A stretch of 64,000 nt of DNA from an uncultured Draconibacterium sp. (GCF_963677575.1 NZ_OY782038.1:5105001-5169000); one strand, 5' to 3'. Positions 16,675 to 26,256 are shown, counted from the stretch's first letter. Notes: generated from the letters alone by a model not told the origin. Translations and numbers: made by a program.

Positions 16675-18528
16675 TCAAAACTTTTCAACTGTGAAGATGG
16701 ACTCCATATCTGTTTTTAGTTGATTCTCCGGTGTCTTTTTCAAATAGATATTTCTCCCAAGCAAGTCATCCGAAATGTTGTTGCCGGTTATATTAATTTG
16801 TTTGCAAAATTCAAGGCTAAAAGTGTAGAGCCGGTTATGAAACGGAGCAAAATCATTACTTCTGGTGATAGTGTTTCCATTAAAAGACAATCCTTCAACT
16901 GAAAGCACATAGAGCAGCGGATAATCGAAAGGGTTAAACTGGTTGTTCTGAATGCTGATATTACGATGATAAACAGGAGTATCATCATTTATTGTGGGAA
17001 TAATAGGGTAGATAGATATAATTGCCTCGTTGTATTGATATGTACTTGTATTGCAGAACGATGTAAATATATTTCTGGAAATTGACACATCGGTTACAGC
17101 GCCTGTTTTGAGCGAAGTATTCGCATTCCCGGCAATAAGAATAGCACTGCCACTTGATTCAAAAGTGTTGTTTTCTATTACAACTTTTCCCGGTGTAGAA
17201 AGAACAAGTCCACTTGCGCGGCTACTTTTAAAATTACTGTTTTTAATTGTCAGGTCAGGTGTCCAGCTTAAGTTCTCAATAATATCTCCGGCCTTCAGAT
17301 TTGCGGGAGTTGCTTTTCCCAATAATAGCGAAAAGTGCTCTTTATCGATGGATGTTACCGTTTTAACCGTATTGGTAGCACTGGCTCCAATAAAATTAAC
17401 CACGTCTCCCGCCCGGGCCCAGTTTGTGATTTTGCTTTGTTTATTCAAATAGCTGCATTTTACCAGGTTGTCCGACATCACTTCTTCAACACGAACGCTG
17501 ATGCCATGAACATTGACAGGTTCATTAACAATGCCCTCGAAAGTACAGTTGTCAACAAGAACATTGCCCTGGCAATTCACGATTTGCAGTCCATTAAAGC
17601 CTCCTCCAAAATATCGGATTTTAGAACGGTTGGGGATTGCCTGGTAACGATCGAATTCCAGATTTTTACTGCATTGAGCCAGAATCCCTGATCCTGGTGC
17701 ATGAAATAACCTGAGATTTTCGATCGAAATATTTTCTGATTCTGATATAAAAATGCCTGCATGAGTGGGTGTTGCATGTTGCATCACAAGGTAATTCCCA
17801 ATTTGGGGCTTTCGATTAAAGTCAAAATGCAGGCGCACAATTCCGGGCATCGTAGCCTCAGCAAAATAGGCATCCCAGTCTTCCCCTAAACAAGGGACGT
17901 CTCCGGTGTAAGGTACAATATACCTACCTTTTCGGTCGAATTCCAACGTCTTATTCCATTCATTCAACTGGCCGTTTCCCACATCAAAAAGTATTTTTCC
18001 TTCCACCAAACGATACGGAGATTCTCTCGGATCGAGACCAATATCCATATAATGGTCGTTTACGCGTAAAACTTCAGCCTGTGCAATAAAAGGCTGTTCC
18101 CATTCAATAGCCAGGTTTTTAAGGGTTATGTTTTCGCAATTATCGAAAGTGAAGGGCTGCATCTCACTGTGAAAAATCAGGTGGCTGCCGCGCCCGTCGA
18201 TCACCAGGTTCTTTATATTCTCAAAATGAAACGCACAAACTTTTGGTGCTTCATTTGAGGTGTTAGCTTCATAATACACCTTGGTTATACAACCATCAGG
18301 ATAAAAATGGTAGGTGCCGGTGGAGAATACAAGTATTTTAGGTTGATCTGTTTTTAGATCTTCCAGTGCTTTATAGAAATATTTTATGGCATTCTTCTTC
18401 CGGGTTTTGTATAATCCGTAATCCTTTAGAAAAATGTAAGTGGTGTCGTTGGGAATTTCAGAAGCCGAAGCCTGCACAGCAAAGGTAAAGAGCCACGAAA
18501 ACAGTATTATTAGAAATCCGGGTTTCAT
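16675..18528 (-). CDS. Exported right-handed beta-helix protein, GH110-like
   Basis: A 617-residue secreted protein (signal peptide to about residue 22). It has repeated beta-helix rungs of the type ENITLKNLAIEW, ENISIENLRLF and NISIQNNQFN. Length, the opening LVIDGRGSHLIFHSEMQPF, and CTFEG followed by NVHG (339-342) match family 110 glycoside hydrolases (alpha-1,3-galactosidases) as I remember them. However, the acidic pair I recall directly before the NVHG motif is here Asn335-Glu336, and the Asp-containing motif before the VNC strand reads GFNGLQ. It may be inactive, or act on another substrate. No neighbour helps; the BNR sialidase-like gene lies 4 kb away on the same strand. Confidence 0.65.
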   Translation of the reverse strand: MKPGFLIILFSWLFTFAVQASASEIPNDTTYIFLKDYGLYKTRKKNAIKYFYKALEDLKTDQPKILVFSTGTYHFYPDGCITKVYYEANTSNEAPKVCAFHFENIKNLVIDGRGSHLIFHSEMQPFTFDNCENITLKNLAIEWEQPFIAQAEVLRVNDHYMDIGLDPRESPYRLVEGKILFDVGNGQLNEWNKTLEFDRKGRYIVPYTGDVPCLGEDWDAYFAEATMPGIVRLHFDFNRKPQIGNYLVMQHATPTHAGIFISESENISIENLRLFHAPGSGILAQCSKNLEFDRYQAIPNRSKIRYFGGGFNGLQIVNCQGNVLVDNCTFEGIVNEPVNVHGISVRVEEVMSDNLVKCSYLNKQSKITNWARAGDVVNFIGASATNTVKTVTSIDKEHFSLLLGKATPANLKAGDIIENLSWTPDLTIKNSNFKSSRASGLVLSTPGKVVIENNTFESSGSAILIAGNANTSLKTGAVTDVSISRNIFTSFCNTSTYQYNEAIISIYPIIPTINDDTPVYHRNISIQNNQFNPFDYPLLYVLSVEGLSFNGNTITRSNDFAPFHNRLYTFSLEFCKQINITGNNISDDLLGRNIYLKKTPENQLKTDMESIFTVEKF

Positions 18529-18554
18529 AGTAAGTGCTATTTTTTTGCAAGATA

Positions 18555-18971
18555 CTATTTTGTGGTTTTTCCTTCATACATCGATTGGAAAACTTCGTCA
18601 ACCGGTTCCCAAAGTTCTATTTTATTATTTTCAGGATCGAGGATATGAACAAATTTTCCATATTCATAGGTTTCAATTTCATCGCAAATAGTTACACCCG
18701 CTTCTTTCAAATTGGCCACAAGTTTTTCAATATTTTCAACCCTGTAGTTGATTATAAACTCTTTTTCCGATGGTTCAAAATAATCGGTATCAGCTTTAAA
18801 TGGACTCCAAACCGAGTAGGCTTTTTCATTCGGTGCTTCCGACTTTCGAAATTCAAAAACCGAACCGTACTCATTTGTTGTCAGTCCAAGATTTTTTCCA
18901 TACCAATCTTTCATTTTTCCCGGATCTTTTGTTTTAAAGAAGATGCCGCCAATACCTGTTACTTTTTTCAT
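18555..18971 (-). CDS. VOC family protein (glyoxalase-like)
   Basis: A 138-residue cytosolic protein with the two beta-alpha-beta-beta-beta modules of the vicinal oxygen chelate fold: GIGGIFFKTKDPGKMKDWYGKNLGL opens the first and YRVENIEKLVANLKEAGV the second; it ends DPENNKIELWEPV with the usual metal-ligand glutamate. Members include glyoxalase I, fosfomycin and bleomycin resistance proteins and dioxygenases, and most genomic copies are unassigned. It lies 26 bases upstream of the GH110-like gene on the same strand; co-transcription is possible but the functions are not obviously linked. Confidence 0.88.
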   Translation of the reverse strand: MKKVTGIGGIFFKTKDPGKMKDWYGKNLGLTTNEYGSVFEFRKSEAPNEKAYSVWSPFKADTDYFEPSEKEFIINYRVENIEKLVANLKEAGVTICDEIETYEYGKFVHILDPENNKIELWEPVDEVFQSMYEGKTTK

Positions 18972-19093
18972 TTTTGAGATTTAAAGTTTAATTGTAGCGT
19001 TATTACACTTTACAATAAAAGTAACAAGATTAAAAAAAGTTTAAGAGAAGAGGATTCTGAAATGATGAAATTTCCGTTTCTAATGAAACCTGG

Positions 19094-19786
19094 CTAAAGG
19101 ATGTTTTTGATGTCTTTTATGGATTGCAATTTTATCCAATTAGGGTGTTCCTCTGCTTCTTCTGCTTTTTCGTGAATCCAGGTAATATGAAATGGGATAT
19201 GAACACCAAAGCCACCCAATTGCAGTACCGGTTCAATGTCTGATTTATAAGAATTACCGATCATTAGAAAATCTTCGGGAGCAATTTCAAGGTGTTTGAT
19301 GAGTTTTTGGTAGTCGGCTGTTTTCTTTTTACTCATTACTTCCACATGATGGAAATATTTTTCCAGCTTCGATTTTTGTAGTTTGCGTTCCTGGTCGAGC
19401 AAATCGCCTTTGGTTGCGACAATTAATTTGTATCCTTTTTGCTGCAGATATTCCAGTGTTTCAATTACACCGTCGAGTAATTCTACCGGCTGGTTGATTT
19501 GCTTTTTACCCAAATCTATAATTTGCTCCAGTATTTGCTGCGGTACTTTGTTGCCGGTGATTTTCAGCGCGGTTTCCATCATTGAAAGGACAAAACCTTT
19601 AGTGCCGTAACCATATTCTTCAAGGTTTTGCATTTCGGTGGCAAAAAGCACTTCCATGGTTTCATCCGAAGTACTGAAATCTGATAACAAGGCACAAAAC
19701 TTTTCCTCCGTTTCGCGGAAGAATGTTTCGTTAACCCAGAGGGTGTCGTCGGCATCGAACGCTATTACTTTGAAGTTGTTTTTCAT
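19094..19786 (-). CDS. HAD family hydrolase, YjjG-like
   Basis: A 230-residue cytosolic HAD phosphatase. Motif I is FDADDTLW (residues 9-16), motif II VATKG, the lysine motif is in KKKTADYQKL, and motif IV is MIGNSYKSDI. A helical C1 cap lies between motifs I and II. The overall pattern resembles YjjG/YfnB-type nucleotide or sugar-phosphate phosphatases; the substrate is not predictable. The next gene on the strand is mutS2, separated by a short repeat at 19797. Confidence 0.88.
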   Translation of the reverse strand: MKNNFKVIAFDADDTLWVNETFFRETEEKFCALLSDFSTSDETMEVLFATEMQNLEEYGYGTKGFVLSMMETALKITGNKVPQQILEQIIDLGKKQINQPVELLDGVIETLEYLQQKGYKLIVATKGDLLDQERKLQKSKLEKYFHHVEVMSKKKTADYQKLIKHLEIAPEDFLMIGNSYKSDIEPVLQLGGFGVHIPFHITWIHEKAEEAEEHPNWIKLQSIKDIKNIL

Positions 19787-19796
19787 GTTAAAGTTT

Positions 19797-19822
19797 CTCG
19801 CAGATTTCGCAGAGAACGCTGA
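19797..19822. repeat. Short CGC-rich dispersed repeat, variant
   Basis: CTCGCAGATTTCGCAGAGAA and the following CGCTGA resemble the 25-bp repeat at 22396 and around the GxxExxY gene. It sits between mutS2 and the HAD gene. Confidence 0.45.
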
Positions 19823-19858
19823 TTCTTTTTGGTTGTGAAAATTCAGTACCTGTCTATT

Positions 19859-22351
19859 TTATAGTGCTAAGTTCACCACCGTAATTCCGGCGCCGCCAAA
19901 GTCAACATGCTCGTCTTTGTAGCTGCGAACCATTGGTTCCGAACGCAAATAGTCGCGGATGCTTTGTTTTAAAATTCCGTGCCCTTTGCCATGGAGAATA
20001 CGAAGTTGACCGGCTTCAAACATAATTGCCTGATCGATAAATTCAGTGATTTTGGCAATCGCTTCTTCCACGCGTTGACCACGAATATCAATCTCAGGTT
20101 TAAAACTCAGGCGGCGTTCCGAGAAACCTTCGGTAAGAACTGATGCTCGTCCACCACGGTTTTTATCGAGCTTTTTAGCCTCGTTATTGCTTATTCGTTC
20201 CAGGTTTTTACTAGGCATGGTTGTCATTAACTGGCCAAAAGCAACTACTGCATTTTTCTCGTTAATTTCAATGAGGTCGCCAATCGTGTCTTGCCCCTTA
20301 ATGCGCACTTTATCGCCGGGACGCATTTCAATTCTTTTCTCCAGCTTTTCTTTGGTAACAGGTTTTTTCGACTCATCGGGGCGGTGCTTGTTCCGGTTAT
20401 CTTCACGTCGGCGCAGTTTCTCCATCTTTTTAGAGATCTGCGAATCGTTACCCGTAATTTTACGGTCGATATCCTTTTTCAGATCTCCCAGTTTGGCGCG
20501 TGCCTCTTTTGTTTTTTCCTTTTCGGCTTGTGCTTCTTTAATTTCCTGAATGGTGTTTTCAATGCGTTTGTTAACACCTTTCAGTAAAGCATCAGCTTCT
20601 TCTTTGGCCTTTTTCAGAATCTCTTTCCGCTGCTTTTGGATTTCCTGCAATTCCGACTCGTAAGTTTCCGCCGTGTCATCTAGAATTTTTTCCACCTTCC
20701 GGATTTTCATGCGCTTGGTTTCCCAGTAGCGTTTATCGCGGTTAATTTTGCGGAGGTTGCGATCGAAATCAATATGGTCTTTACCCACTTTTTCAGTCGC
20801 CTGTTCTAGTATATCTTCCGGCAAGCCAATCTTTCGGGCAATCTCGAAAGCAAAGGAGCTACCCGGTTTTCCAATATCGAGTTTGAAAAGCGGATTCATG
20901 TGCTGCGAATCGTAAAGCATGGCACCGTTTATAATTCCTTCGGCCGACGAAGCAAAGTGTTTCAGGTTGGTGTAGTGCGTGGTAATTACGCCAAACGTAC
21001 GAATCTGCGTTAGTTTATCAAGAATAGATTCGGCAATGGCACCACCTAACATGGGCTCTGTTCCTGTTCCAAATTCGTCGATAAGTACCAGCGTTTTTTC
21101 GTTGCAGTTACGCACAAAATGTTTCATATTCATCAGGTGTGAACTGTAAGTACTCAGGTCATTCTCCATCGACTGTTCATCACCGATATCGATAAAAAGC
21201 TGCTCAAAAATTCCGGTTCGGCTGGCTTCGTTTACCGGAATCAGTAACCCACATTGCAGCATGTATTGCAGCAACCCTGTGGTTTTCAGGCAAACCGATT
21301 TTCCACCGGCATTTGGTCCCGAAATCAATAGAATATGTTTTTCGTCGGTAAGTTTTATATCAAGCGGAACAATTTTGCGATTCTCCTTTTTTAATGTTTT
21401 TAAAAGCAACGGATGAATAGCGTGGTACCACTCAATTATAGGCTCCTCTTTGAATTCCGGTCTTATGGCTTCAAATTCAACCGCCAACAATCCTTTTGCC
21501 CGAATAAAATCCATCTCACCCAGGAAGTAGTAGGAGTAGTTCAGTTCTTCGAGGTAAGGACGAATATCGTTGGCAAAATTGGTGAGTATTTTAATGATTT
21601 CTCGGCGTTCGGCATATTCCAGCTCGCGGATTTCATTGTTCATTTCCACGATTTCGTTGGGCTCAACATACGACGTTTTTCCGGTGGCCGATTCGTCGTA
21701 TACAATACCTTTTAGCTTGCGTTTGTTGGCCGCGGCAACAGGAATTACAGCACGTCCGTCGCGAATTGAAACTGCAGCATCGTCTTCCACCCAGCCGTCT
21801 TTTTGCGCTTGTTTAAAAATGGCGTGCAAACGTTTCGACATACTCGACTGCATGTTTAAAATGCTGCGGCGGGTTTGTGCCAGCTCGGGTGAGGCATTGT
21901 CACGGATCTTGCCAAATTTATTGATGATTACATCAATGCGGTCGTAGATGTACGGGAACACCTGCACGCGCGATGTCTTCTGCTTCAAGATTGGGAAGAC
22001 TTCATCTTCTTGTTTCGAAAAGAAATTTACGATGGCACGCACCGATTCGAGCGAGCGTTTCAGGTCGAACAATTCTTCCGGTTCCAGGAAACGACCTTCC
22101 AGTCGAATTTTCTGTAAAGCCTCGCGCAGATCGTAAAAGTGCGTTGCCGGGAAACTGTCGAATTCGCGAATAATTCTGCAAAATTCATCCACCTCATTTA
22201 GTTGTTGCAAAATGGAGTCGTACGACATTTGAAAGTGCATTTCCTGCACCCACTCTTCACCCATGGTGCTGATGCACTTGTTGATGAGCATTTCGCGAAT
22301 GCGGTCGAAACCAATTTTTGCCTCGAAATTATTTGGATAAATGTTTTGCAT
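19859..22351 (-). CDS. mutS2: MutS2 family endonuclease/ATPase
   Basis: An 830-residue protein, full family length. Order: MutS-like clamp and lever helices to about residue 330; ATPase with Walker A GPNAGGKS (345-352) and Walker B LVLIDEFGTGTEP near 425; a long coiled coil (about 515-660); a KOW-like linker with GDKVRIKGQDTIG; and a C-terminal Smr nuclease domain with DIRGQRVEEA near 757 and LHGKGHGILK near 790. MutS2 acts on recombination intermediates, and in some species rescues collided ribosomes. The mismatch-recognition domain of MutS is absent, as expected. A minus-strand -7 box lies at 22372. Confidence 0.96.
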   Translation of the reverse strand: MQNIYPNNFEAKIGFDRIREMLINKCISTMGEEWVQEMHFQMSYDSILQQLNEVDEFCRIIREFDSFPATHFYDLREALQKIRLEGRFLEPEELFDLKRSLESVRAIVNFFSKQEDEVFPILKQKTSRVQVFPYIYDRIDVIINKFGKIRDNASPELAQTRRSILNMQSSMSKRLHAIFKQAQKDGWVEDDAAVSIRDGRAVIPVAAANKRKLKGIVYDESATGKTSYVEPNEIVEMNNEIRELEYAERREIIKILTNFANDIRPYLEELNYSYYFLGEMDFIRAKGLLAVEFEAIRPEFKEEPIIEWYHAIHPLLLKTLKKENRKIVPLDIKLTDEKHILLISGPNAGGKSVCLKTTGLLQYMLQCGLLIPVNEASRTGIFEQLFIDIGDEQSMENDLSTYSSHLMNMKHFVRNCNEKTLVLIDEFGTGTEPMLGGAIAESILDKLTQIRTFGVITTHYTNLKHFASSAEGIINGAMLYDSQHMNPLFKLDIGKPGSSFAFEIARKIGLPEDILEQATEKVGKDHIDFDRNLRKINRDKRYWETKRMKIRKVEKILDDTAETYESELQEIQKQRKEILKKAKEEADALLKGVNKRIENTIQEIKEAQAEKEKTKEARAKLGDLKKDIDRKITGNDSQISKKMEKLRRREDNRNKHRPDESKKPVTKEKLEKRIEMRPGDKVRIKGQDTIGDLIEINEKNAVVAFGQLMTTMPSKNLERISNNEAKKLDKNRGGRASVLTEGFSERRLSFKPEIDIRGQRVEEAIAKITEFIDQAIMFEAGQLRILHGKGHGILKQSIRDYLRSEPMVRSYKDEHVDFGGAGITVVNLAL

Positions 22352-22371
22352 AGCCTTTTCTTAATCAGCTG

Positions 22372-22379
22372 CAAAAATA
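22372..22379 (-). promoter_or_regulatory. -7 promoter box for mutS2
   Basis: On the minus strand this is TATTTTTG, an exact TAnnTTTG match, 21 bases before the mutS2 start codon. Confidence 0.6.
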
Positions 22380-22395
22380 CAGTTTTCAAATTTCT

Positions 22396-22420
22396 CTCGC
22401 AAAGGCGCAATGACGCTAAG
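22396..22420. repeat. 25-bp CGC-rich dispersed repeat, solo copy
   Basis: CTCGCAAAGGCGCA followed by ATGACGCTAAG matches 21 of 25 bases of the left repeat at the GxxExxY gene (30592-30616). No GxxExxY gene is present here. It lies just upstream of the mutS2 promoter. Confidence 0.7.
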
Positions 22421-22525
22421 TTTTGAAACATATTAGACACATAGTACACAGTAGGAGATTACAATTTGACAGATTAACAATTTGAAAGTTCAATAATCCA
22501 TCTCAATCTTCTCCTTACTTTTGGG

Positions 22526-23560
22526 CTATGATTCGCGCAAAACAACATGTTTAATCTGCCTGCGGTTATAAGTGTAAGTAAAGTGAATTAATCCATCAGA
22601 TGTTTGAATAATACATGGATAGCTGAATTCTCCCTCCGGTTCATCTTCCAGATGCATGATGGTAAGCCACGTTTTTCCATCGGTGGAATAATAGAGATCG
22701 AGTTTGTTTCGTCCGGCTTCCCATGAATCGCCACTTGGCAGTGGATTGTTGACCAGTAATTTTGCACCCGATCGTAAAGTGATCGCATCAATTCCCGAGT
22801 TGGGATGCGGAATGGTTGTTGACTGAACTTCAGACCATGTTTTTCCTTCGTCGTGTGACCAGCTTTCCATAACAACATTTTGGTTGCTGCGCAAAAGTGC
22901 CTGGATGCTTTCGTCGGGATGAACAAGCAAAGTTGGTTGTATAACTTTTACCGAATCCGGCGATGGAATATCAATTTTTGTCCATGTTTGACCACAATCA
23001 GTCGATCGCTCAATATGAGATTTCCAGAGCTCGTGATTTTCTTCAGTACTCGAAGGGCTAAGAATTACACCTGAAGACAGTAGAATCGGTTTATTTCGGA
23101 TCGGTCCAAGAATTCCATTTGGTAGTTTTTCAGGTACCGACCATGTTTTTCCTTCATCGCTGGAGTGCATTACCATTCCCCACCAATCGTTTGGGCTGGG
23201 GCCAACTTTGTAGAAAAGATCAATTTGCTTGTTTTCGTTTCTGAACAAAACCGGGTTCCATGTAGGGAATGAGGTTGTATCCACTTTGCCATCGGCTACT
23301 TTTTGCGGCTTTTGCCATTCCCTGTTTTTGAAAGCAGCAGTATAAATGCTAACCTCCGGATGTCGTTCGTATGGTCCTCCAAAAAACGATAACAGAACTC
23401 CGTCTTTCGTTTCAATAATTGTTGACGCGTGGCATTGGGCGTATTGTAAAGTGTCGGAAATGTAGCTCTCTGAAACTATCTCAAAGTTGCCGCTTTTGTT
23501 TTGCCGGCAAGCTGTAAGTAATATGAAAAGAAAGCTAAGTGGCAGAATTGATCGTTTCAT
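22526..23560 (-). CDS. BNR-repeat sialidase-like lipoprotein
   Basis: A 344-residue lipoprotein (LLTAC, Cys about 18) with a six-bladed propeller predicted from four Asp boxes: SSDEGKTW, STDCGQTW, SHDEGKTW and STDGKTW. The opening CHASTIIETKDGVLLSFFGG and WNPVLF are typical of the predicted neuraminidase group (COG4692-like). I do not see the full arginine triad and Tyr/Glu pair of true GH33 sialidases in the usual spacing, so the activity could be on another sugar, such as rhamnose- or uronic-acid-containing glycans. It is followed by a terminator and the alanine symporter gene upstream on the same strand. Confidence 0.8.
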   Translation of the reverse strand: MKRSILPLSFLFILLTACRQNKSGNFEIVSESYISDTLQYAQCHASTIIETKDGVLLSFFGGPYERHPEVSIYTAAFKNREWQKPQKVADGKVDTTSFPTWNPVLFRNENKQIDLFYKVGPSPNDWWGMVMHSSDEGKTWSVPEKLPNGILGPIRNKPILLSSGVILSPSSTEENHELWKSHIERSTDCGQTWTKIDIPSPDSVKVIQPTLLVHPDESIQALLRSNQNVVMESWSHDEGKTWSEVQSTTIPHPNSGIDAITLRSGAKLLVNNPLPSGDSWEAGRNKLDLYYSTDGKTWLTIMHLEDEPEGEFSYPCIIQTSDGLIHFTYTYNRRQIKHVVLRES

Positions 23561-23592
23561 AAATCAAATATTGTTATTTTCTTTTTAATTGA

Positions 23593-23628
23593 AAAAGGAT
23601 GTCACCTGTTTGAAGATGACATCCTTTT
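23593..23628 (-). terminator. Bidirectional terminator after the alanine symporter
   Basis: AAAAGGATGTCA at 23593-23604 pairs perfectly with TGACATCCTTTT at 23617-23628. It lies between the symporter's stop codon and the sialidase-like gene, and would end the symporter transcript. Confidence 0.8.
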
Positions 23629-23661
23629 CCGATAATAAAACAAGGTGTGTTTTCTAAAAAA

Positions 23662-25392
23662 CTATCCTTTCGGAACTTTCTCACCCGGGAATCTTTTTCC
23701 GTATTCCACCCAGAATAATTTTACTTCGCTTTTCATTTCTTTTGAAAGGAAAAGCAAACCGATAAGGTTAGGAATTGTCATCAATGCAATGGTAATTCCC
23801 GAAAGTGTCCAAACAATTGTGGTGTCGGTAAATGAGGCAAGGAAGAATCCGATTACATAAACCAGACGGTACCAAACAACGCCTTTCACACCGAATAAAT
23901 AGGTAACTGCGCGACCGCCGTAGTACGACCAGCTAATGGCTGTTGAGAAGGCAAACATCAGCAAGCCGATTGACACGATGTATTTACCATAATCGCCAAA
24001 CCAGCTTCGGGTAAAGGCAATGGTGGTAAGTGGTGCACTGTGCATTAACGATTTTCCTTCAAGTGCCAGATTTTTTGGATTGGGGCTGTCCGGACTTCTG
24101 TCAATTTTTCCACCGCTAACTTTTATTTCGCCCGAATAAGGCTGATTATCCACAGAAACGTGAATCTCTTCTGCTACCGAGCGGGCGTGTAGAATTGTTG
24201 GTTGATTGATAATTTCACCGTTTTGCACCTGAAGGTTAGCGTTAAACATTGGCAAATCAGCTTTTCCAACCAGGTAGTTATGCAAGTCATCCACATCGCT
24301 TTGGTTGGCTTCTGAATATGTTTCGTCAAGCACAACAATATCGGTTTCCTGGAAAAGGTTCTGGTGTTTCTCTGTCCAAACTCCCGACGATAAAAGTACC
24401 AATCCGGTTAGCGTACAAATGATAATTGTATCGATAAATGGTTCCAACAATGCAACCAAACCTTCAGAAACAGGCTCGTGTGCACGTGCAGCGGCGTGGG
24501 CAATTGGTGCTGATCCCTGACCTGCCTCGTTCGAGAATAATCCACGGTTTACACCACGGTTAAAGGCAAAAGCAATGCTTCCGCCCAAAAAGCCGCCAAC
24601 AGCAGCCGAGCCATTGAAAACGTCTCCGAAAATGGCAACAACCGATGGTATAATATTTTTGTAATTATAGGTGATAACCGCCAGCGCACCGATAAAATAA
24701 ATGATCGCCATCAATGGTACTAGTCGAGATGTAACATTGGCAATACGTTTAATTCCACCAACAATTACCAGCCCAAGCAAAACAGCCAAAACACCGCCAC
24801 TTACCATGTGGTTGATGCCAAATGTTTCGAACAGCGAATTGGAGATACTGTTAATTTGCGGCAGGTTTCCGGTACCAAACGATGAAAGGATGGTTGCAAC
24901 AGCAAAAATTCCACCCAGCAAAGTACCGGTTTTTAAAACCTTATTGTTTTTTAACGGAATATTCAGGCGTTTTTTCATGAAATACATTGGCCCCCCGGCA
25001 ATTGATCCATCATCAGCTTTATCGCGGTATTTATGCGACAGCGTAACTTCCACAAACTTGGTGGTCATACCCAGGGCCGCTGTTACCAGCATCCAGAAAA
25101 GTGCTGCCGGACCACCAAGGTGAATAGCGAGTGCCACACCGGCAATGTTACCGGTACCTACGGTTCCCGACAATGCTGTTGTTAAAGCCTGAAAGTGCGA
25201 AGTGTCACCCTCGTCGCCTTCTTTGTCGAACTTCCCGCTAACGATTCGCAGCGAATGTTTAAGGTAACGGAACTGTGGAAATTTCAGATAAATGGTAAAA
25301 AAGATACCCGTTCCGAGTAATAAAAATACAAACCATTCCGAGCCTCCAATATGGCCGTCGATGGTCGAAAGAATCTCATTGAGCTTGTTCAT
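23662..25392 (-). CDS. Alanine/glycine:cation symporter family (AGCS) protein
   Basis: A 576-residue inner-membrane transporter with about ten helices. [23 protein letters not shown] and [26 protein letters not shown] are the AGCS signatures; transport is coupled to sodium. The family norm is about 450-540 residues: the excess is a hydrophilic insertion of about 110 residues (approximately 350-465) between helices, with strand-like segments such as [24 protein letters not shown]. That looks like a small extra beta domain. I regard this as a true insertion since no frameshift or stop is seen. It has a terminator of its own. Confidence 0.92.
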   Translation of the reverse strand: MNKLNEILSTIDGHIGGSEWFVFLLLGTGIFFTIYLKFPQFRYLKHSLRIVSGKFDKEGDEGDTSHFQALTTALSGTVGTGNIAGVALAIHLGGPAALFWMLVTAALGMTTKFVEVTLSHKYRDKADDGSIAGGPMYFMKKRLNIPLKNNKVLKTGTLLGGIFAVATILSSFGTGNLPQINSISNSLFETFGINHMVSGGVLAVLLGLVIVGGIKRIANVTSRLVPLMAIIYFIGALAVITYNYKNIIPSVVAIFGDVFNGSAAVGGFLGGSIAFAFNRGVNRGLFSNEAGQGSAPIAHAAARAHEPVSEGLVALLEPFIDTIIICTLTGLVLLSSGVWTEKHQNLFQETDIVVLDETYSEANQSDVDDLHNYLVGKADLPMFNANLQVQNGEIINQPTILHARSVAEEIHVSVDNQPYSGEIKVSGGKIDRSPDSPNPKNLALEGKSLMHSAPLTTIAFTRSWFGDYGKYIVSIGLLMFAFSTAISWSYYGGRAVTYLFGVKGVVWYRLVYVIGFFLASFTDTTIVWTLSGITIALMTIPNLIGLLFLSKEMKSEVKLFWVEYGKRFPGEKVPKG

Positions 25393-25731
25393 TATTTGCA
25401 GTTTTTTTTATACGTTGAATTGTTAATTCAAAAGGTAATTTTTGAAACTCGTATAGCCCAACACTTTTCTTCGAATGGAACGCATTATCGTATGCTTGTT
25501 TCAAAAATCGAGCTAAAAATAGTAAACCTGTTCAATTTGCTAAAAAATGAAGGTTTTTATTTTTAAAATGTTATTAAATCCTGAGAAAGGTCATCTTTTG
25601 TGGTGGCTAGTTGGGCAGTTCAAACCATATCATGTTTTGAAAACTACTTTTTCAAATTCTTTTTTAAAGAATATCGAAACCGATTGGTTTTTGTCGTAAT
25701 TTCGCGTTAACAACTTAAAAAGCAATTAATC
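25393..25731. other. Divergent intergenic region, 339 bp
   Basis: It holds the upstream region of the symporter (minus) and of the acidic small protein (plus). TAATTTCG at 25697-25704 is one base off the TAnnTTTG -7 box for the latter. AAACC/GGTTT around 25676-25690 can form a small hairpin. No gene was recognised. Confidence 0.45.
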
Positions 25732-25983
25732 ATGTTACCAAAGTTTTTATTAGCCGACAATTCGCAGGAAACTCCGGATACTATTTTTGTGGTTCACACT
25801 GAAACACCGCGTTTTATCGTTGAAGCAGATATTGATGATTTCTGGAACAACCAGGAAATTCACTGGATTGACGGAGAGCCGGGAGACGAAAAGTTAATTT
25901 CGGAATTTATTGAGGCAGCAGAAGAATTTTTGGAAAAAGAATTTGAAAATGAAGAACTGTTGGCTGAAGACGAAGAAGAGTAG
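25732..25983 (+). CDS. Small acidic protein of unknown function
   Basis: An 83-residue, strongly acidic, soluble protein. The first half looks like two or three beta strands (TIFVVHTETPRFIVEADIDDFWNN) and the second is a long acidic helix ending EDEEE. I recognise no catalytic motif. It is followed after 42 bases by a PspC-domain gene, which suggests an operon. Proper start codon, near-consensus -7 box and Bacteroidota-like codon use support that it is real; the tail is unusually low in complexity. Confidence 0.7.
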   Translation: MLPKFLLADNSQETPDTIFVVHTETPRFIVEADIDDFWNNQEIHWIDGEPGDEKLISEFIEAAEEFLEKEFENEELLAEDEEE

Positions 25984-26025
25984 TTTTATATAGGCTGATA
26001 GTTTTCAGCGCCTAACAAATAAACA

Positions 26026-26256
26026 ATGATTGCTATGGCAGCTAATCGTTTATATCGTTCGCACAATAAAGTATTGGGAGGTGTTTTGGCAGGTTTTGCC
26101 GAATACTTCTCAATAGATGTGGTTTTGGTACGCGTGATTTATGTGCTGTTATCGCTTTTTTCTGCCGGATTTCCGGGCTTATTGGTTTACATCATTTTTT
26201 GGATTGTAACGCCGGAAAAACCTTTCGATCCTCTTAATCCCGAAGCTAATCAGTAA
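26026..26256 (+). CDS. PspC-domain membrane protein
   Basis: A 76-residue protein that is almost only a PspC domain: NRLYRSHNKVLGGVLAGFAEYFSIDVVLVRVIYVLL followed by a hydrophobic FPGLLVYIIFWIVTP segment. PspC domains sense or buffer envelope stress in the inner membrane; stand-alone copies of this size are widespread and uncharacterised. Its last 11 bases overlap the end of the convergent dipeptidase gene. The ATG at 26026 is used; the ATG at 26035 (MAANRLYRS) is equally plausible. Confidence 0.88.
   Translation: MIAMAANRLYRSHNKVLGGVLAGFAEYFSIDVVLVRVIYVLLSLFSAGFPGLLVYIIFWIVTPEKPFDPLNPEANQ

Noticed and set aside
18534..18977. A 147-codon plus-strand frame over the VOC gene
   Set aside because: Antisense to a recognisable VOC protein; its own translation is only phenylalanine-rich and resembles no family.
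25351..25566. A 71-codon plus-strand frame upstream of the acidic protein
   Set aside because: It overlaps the start of the symporter on the other strand and lacks a ribosome site or known pattern.
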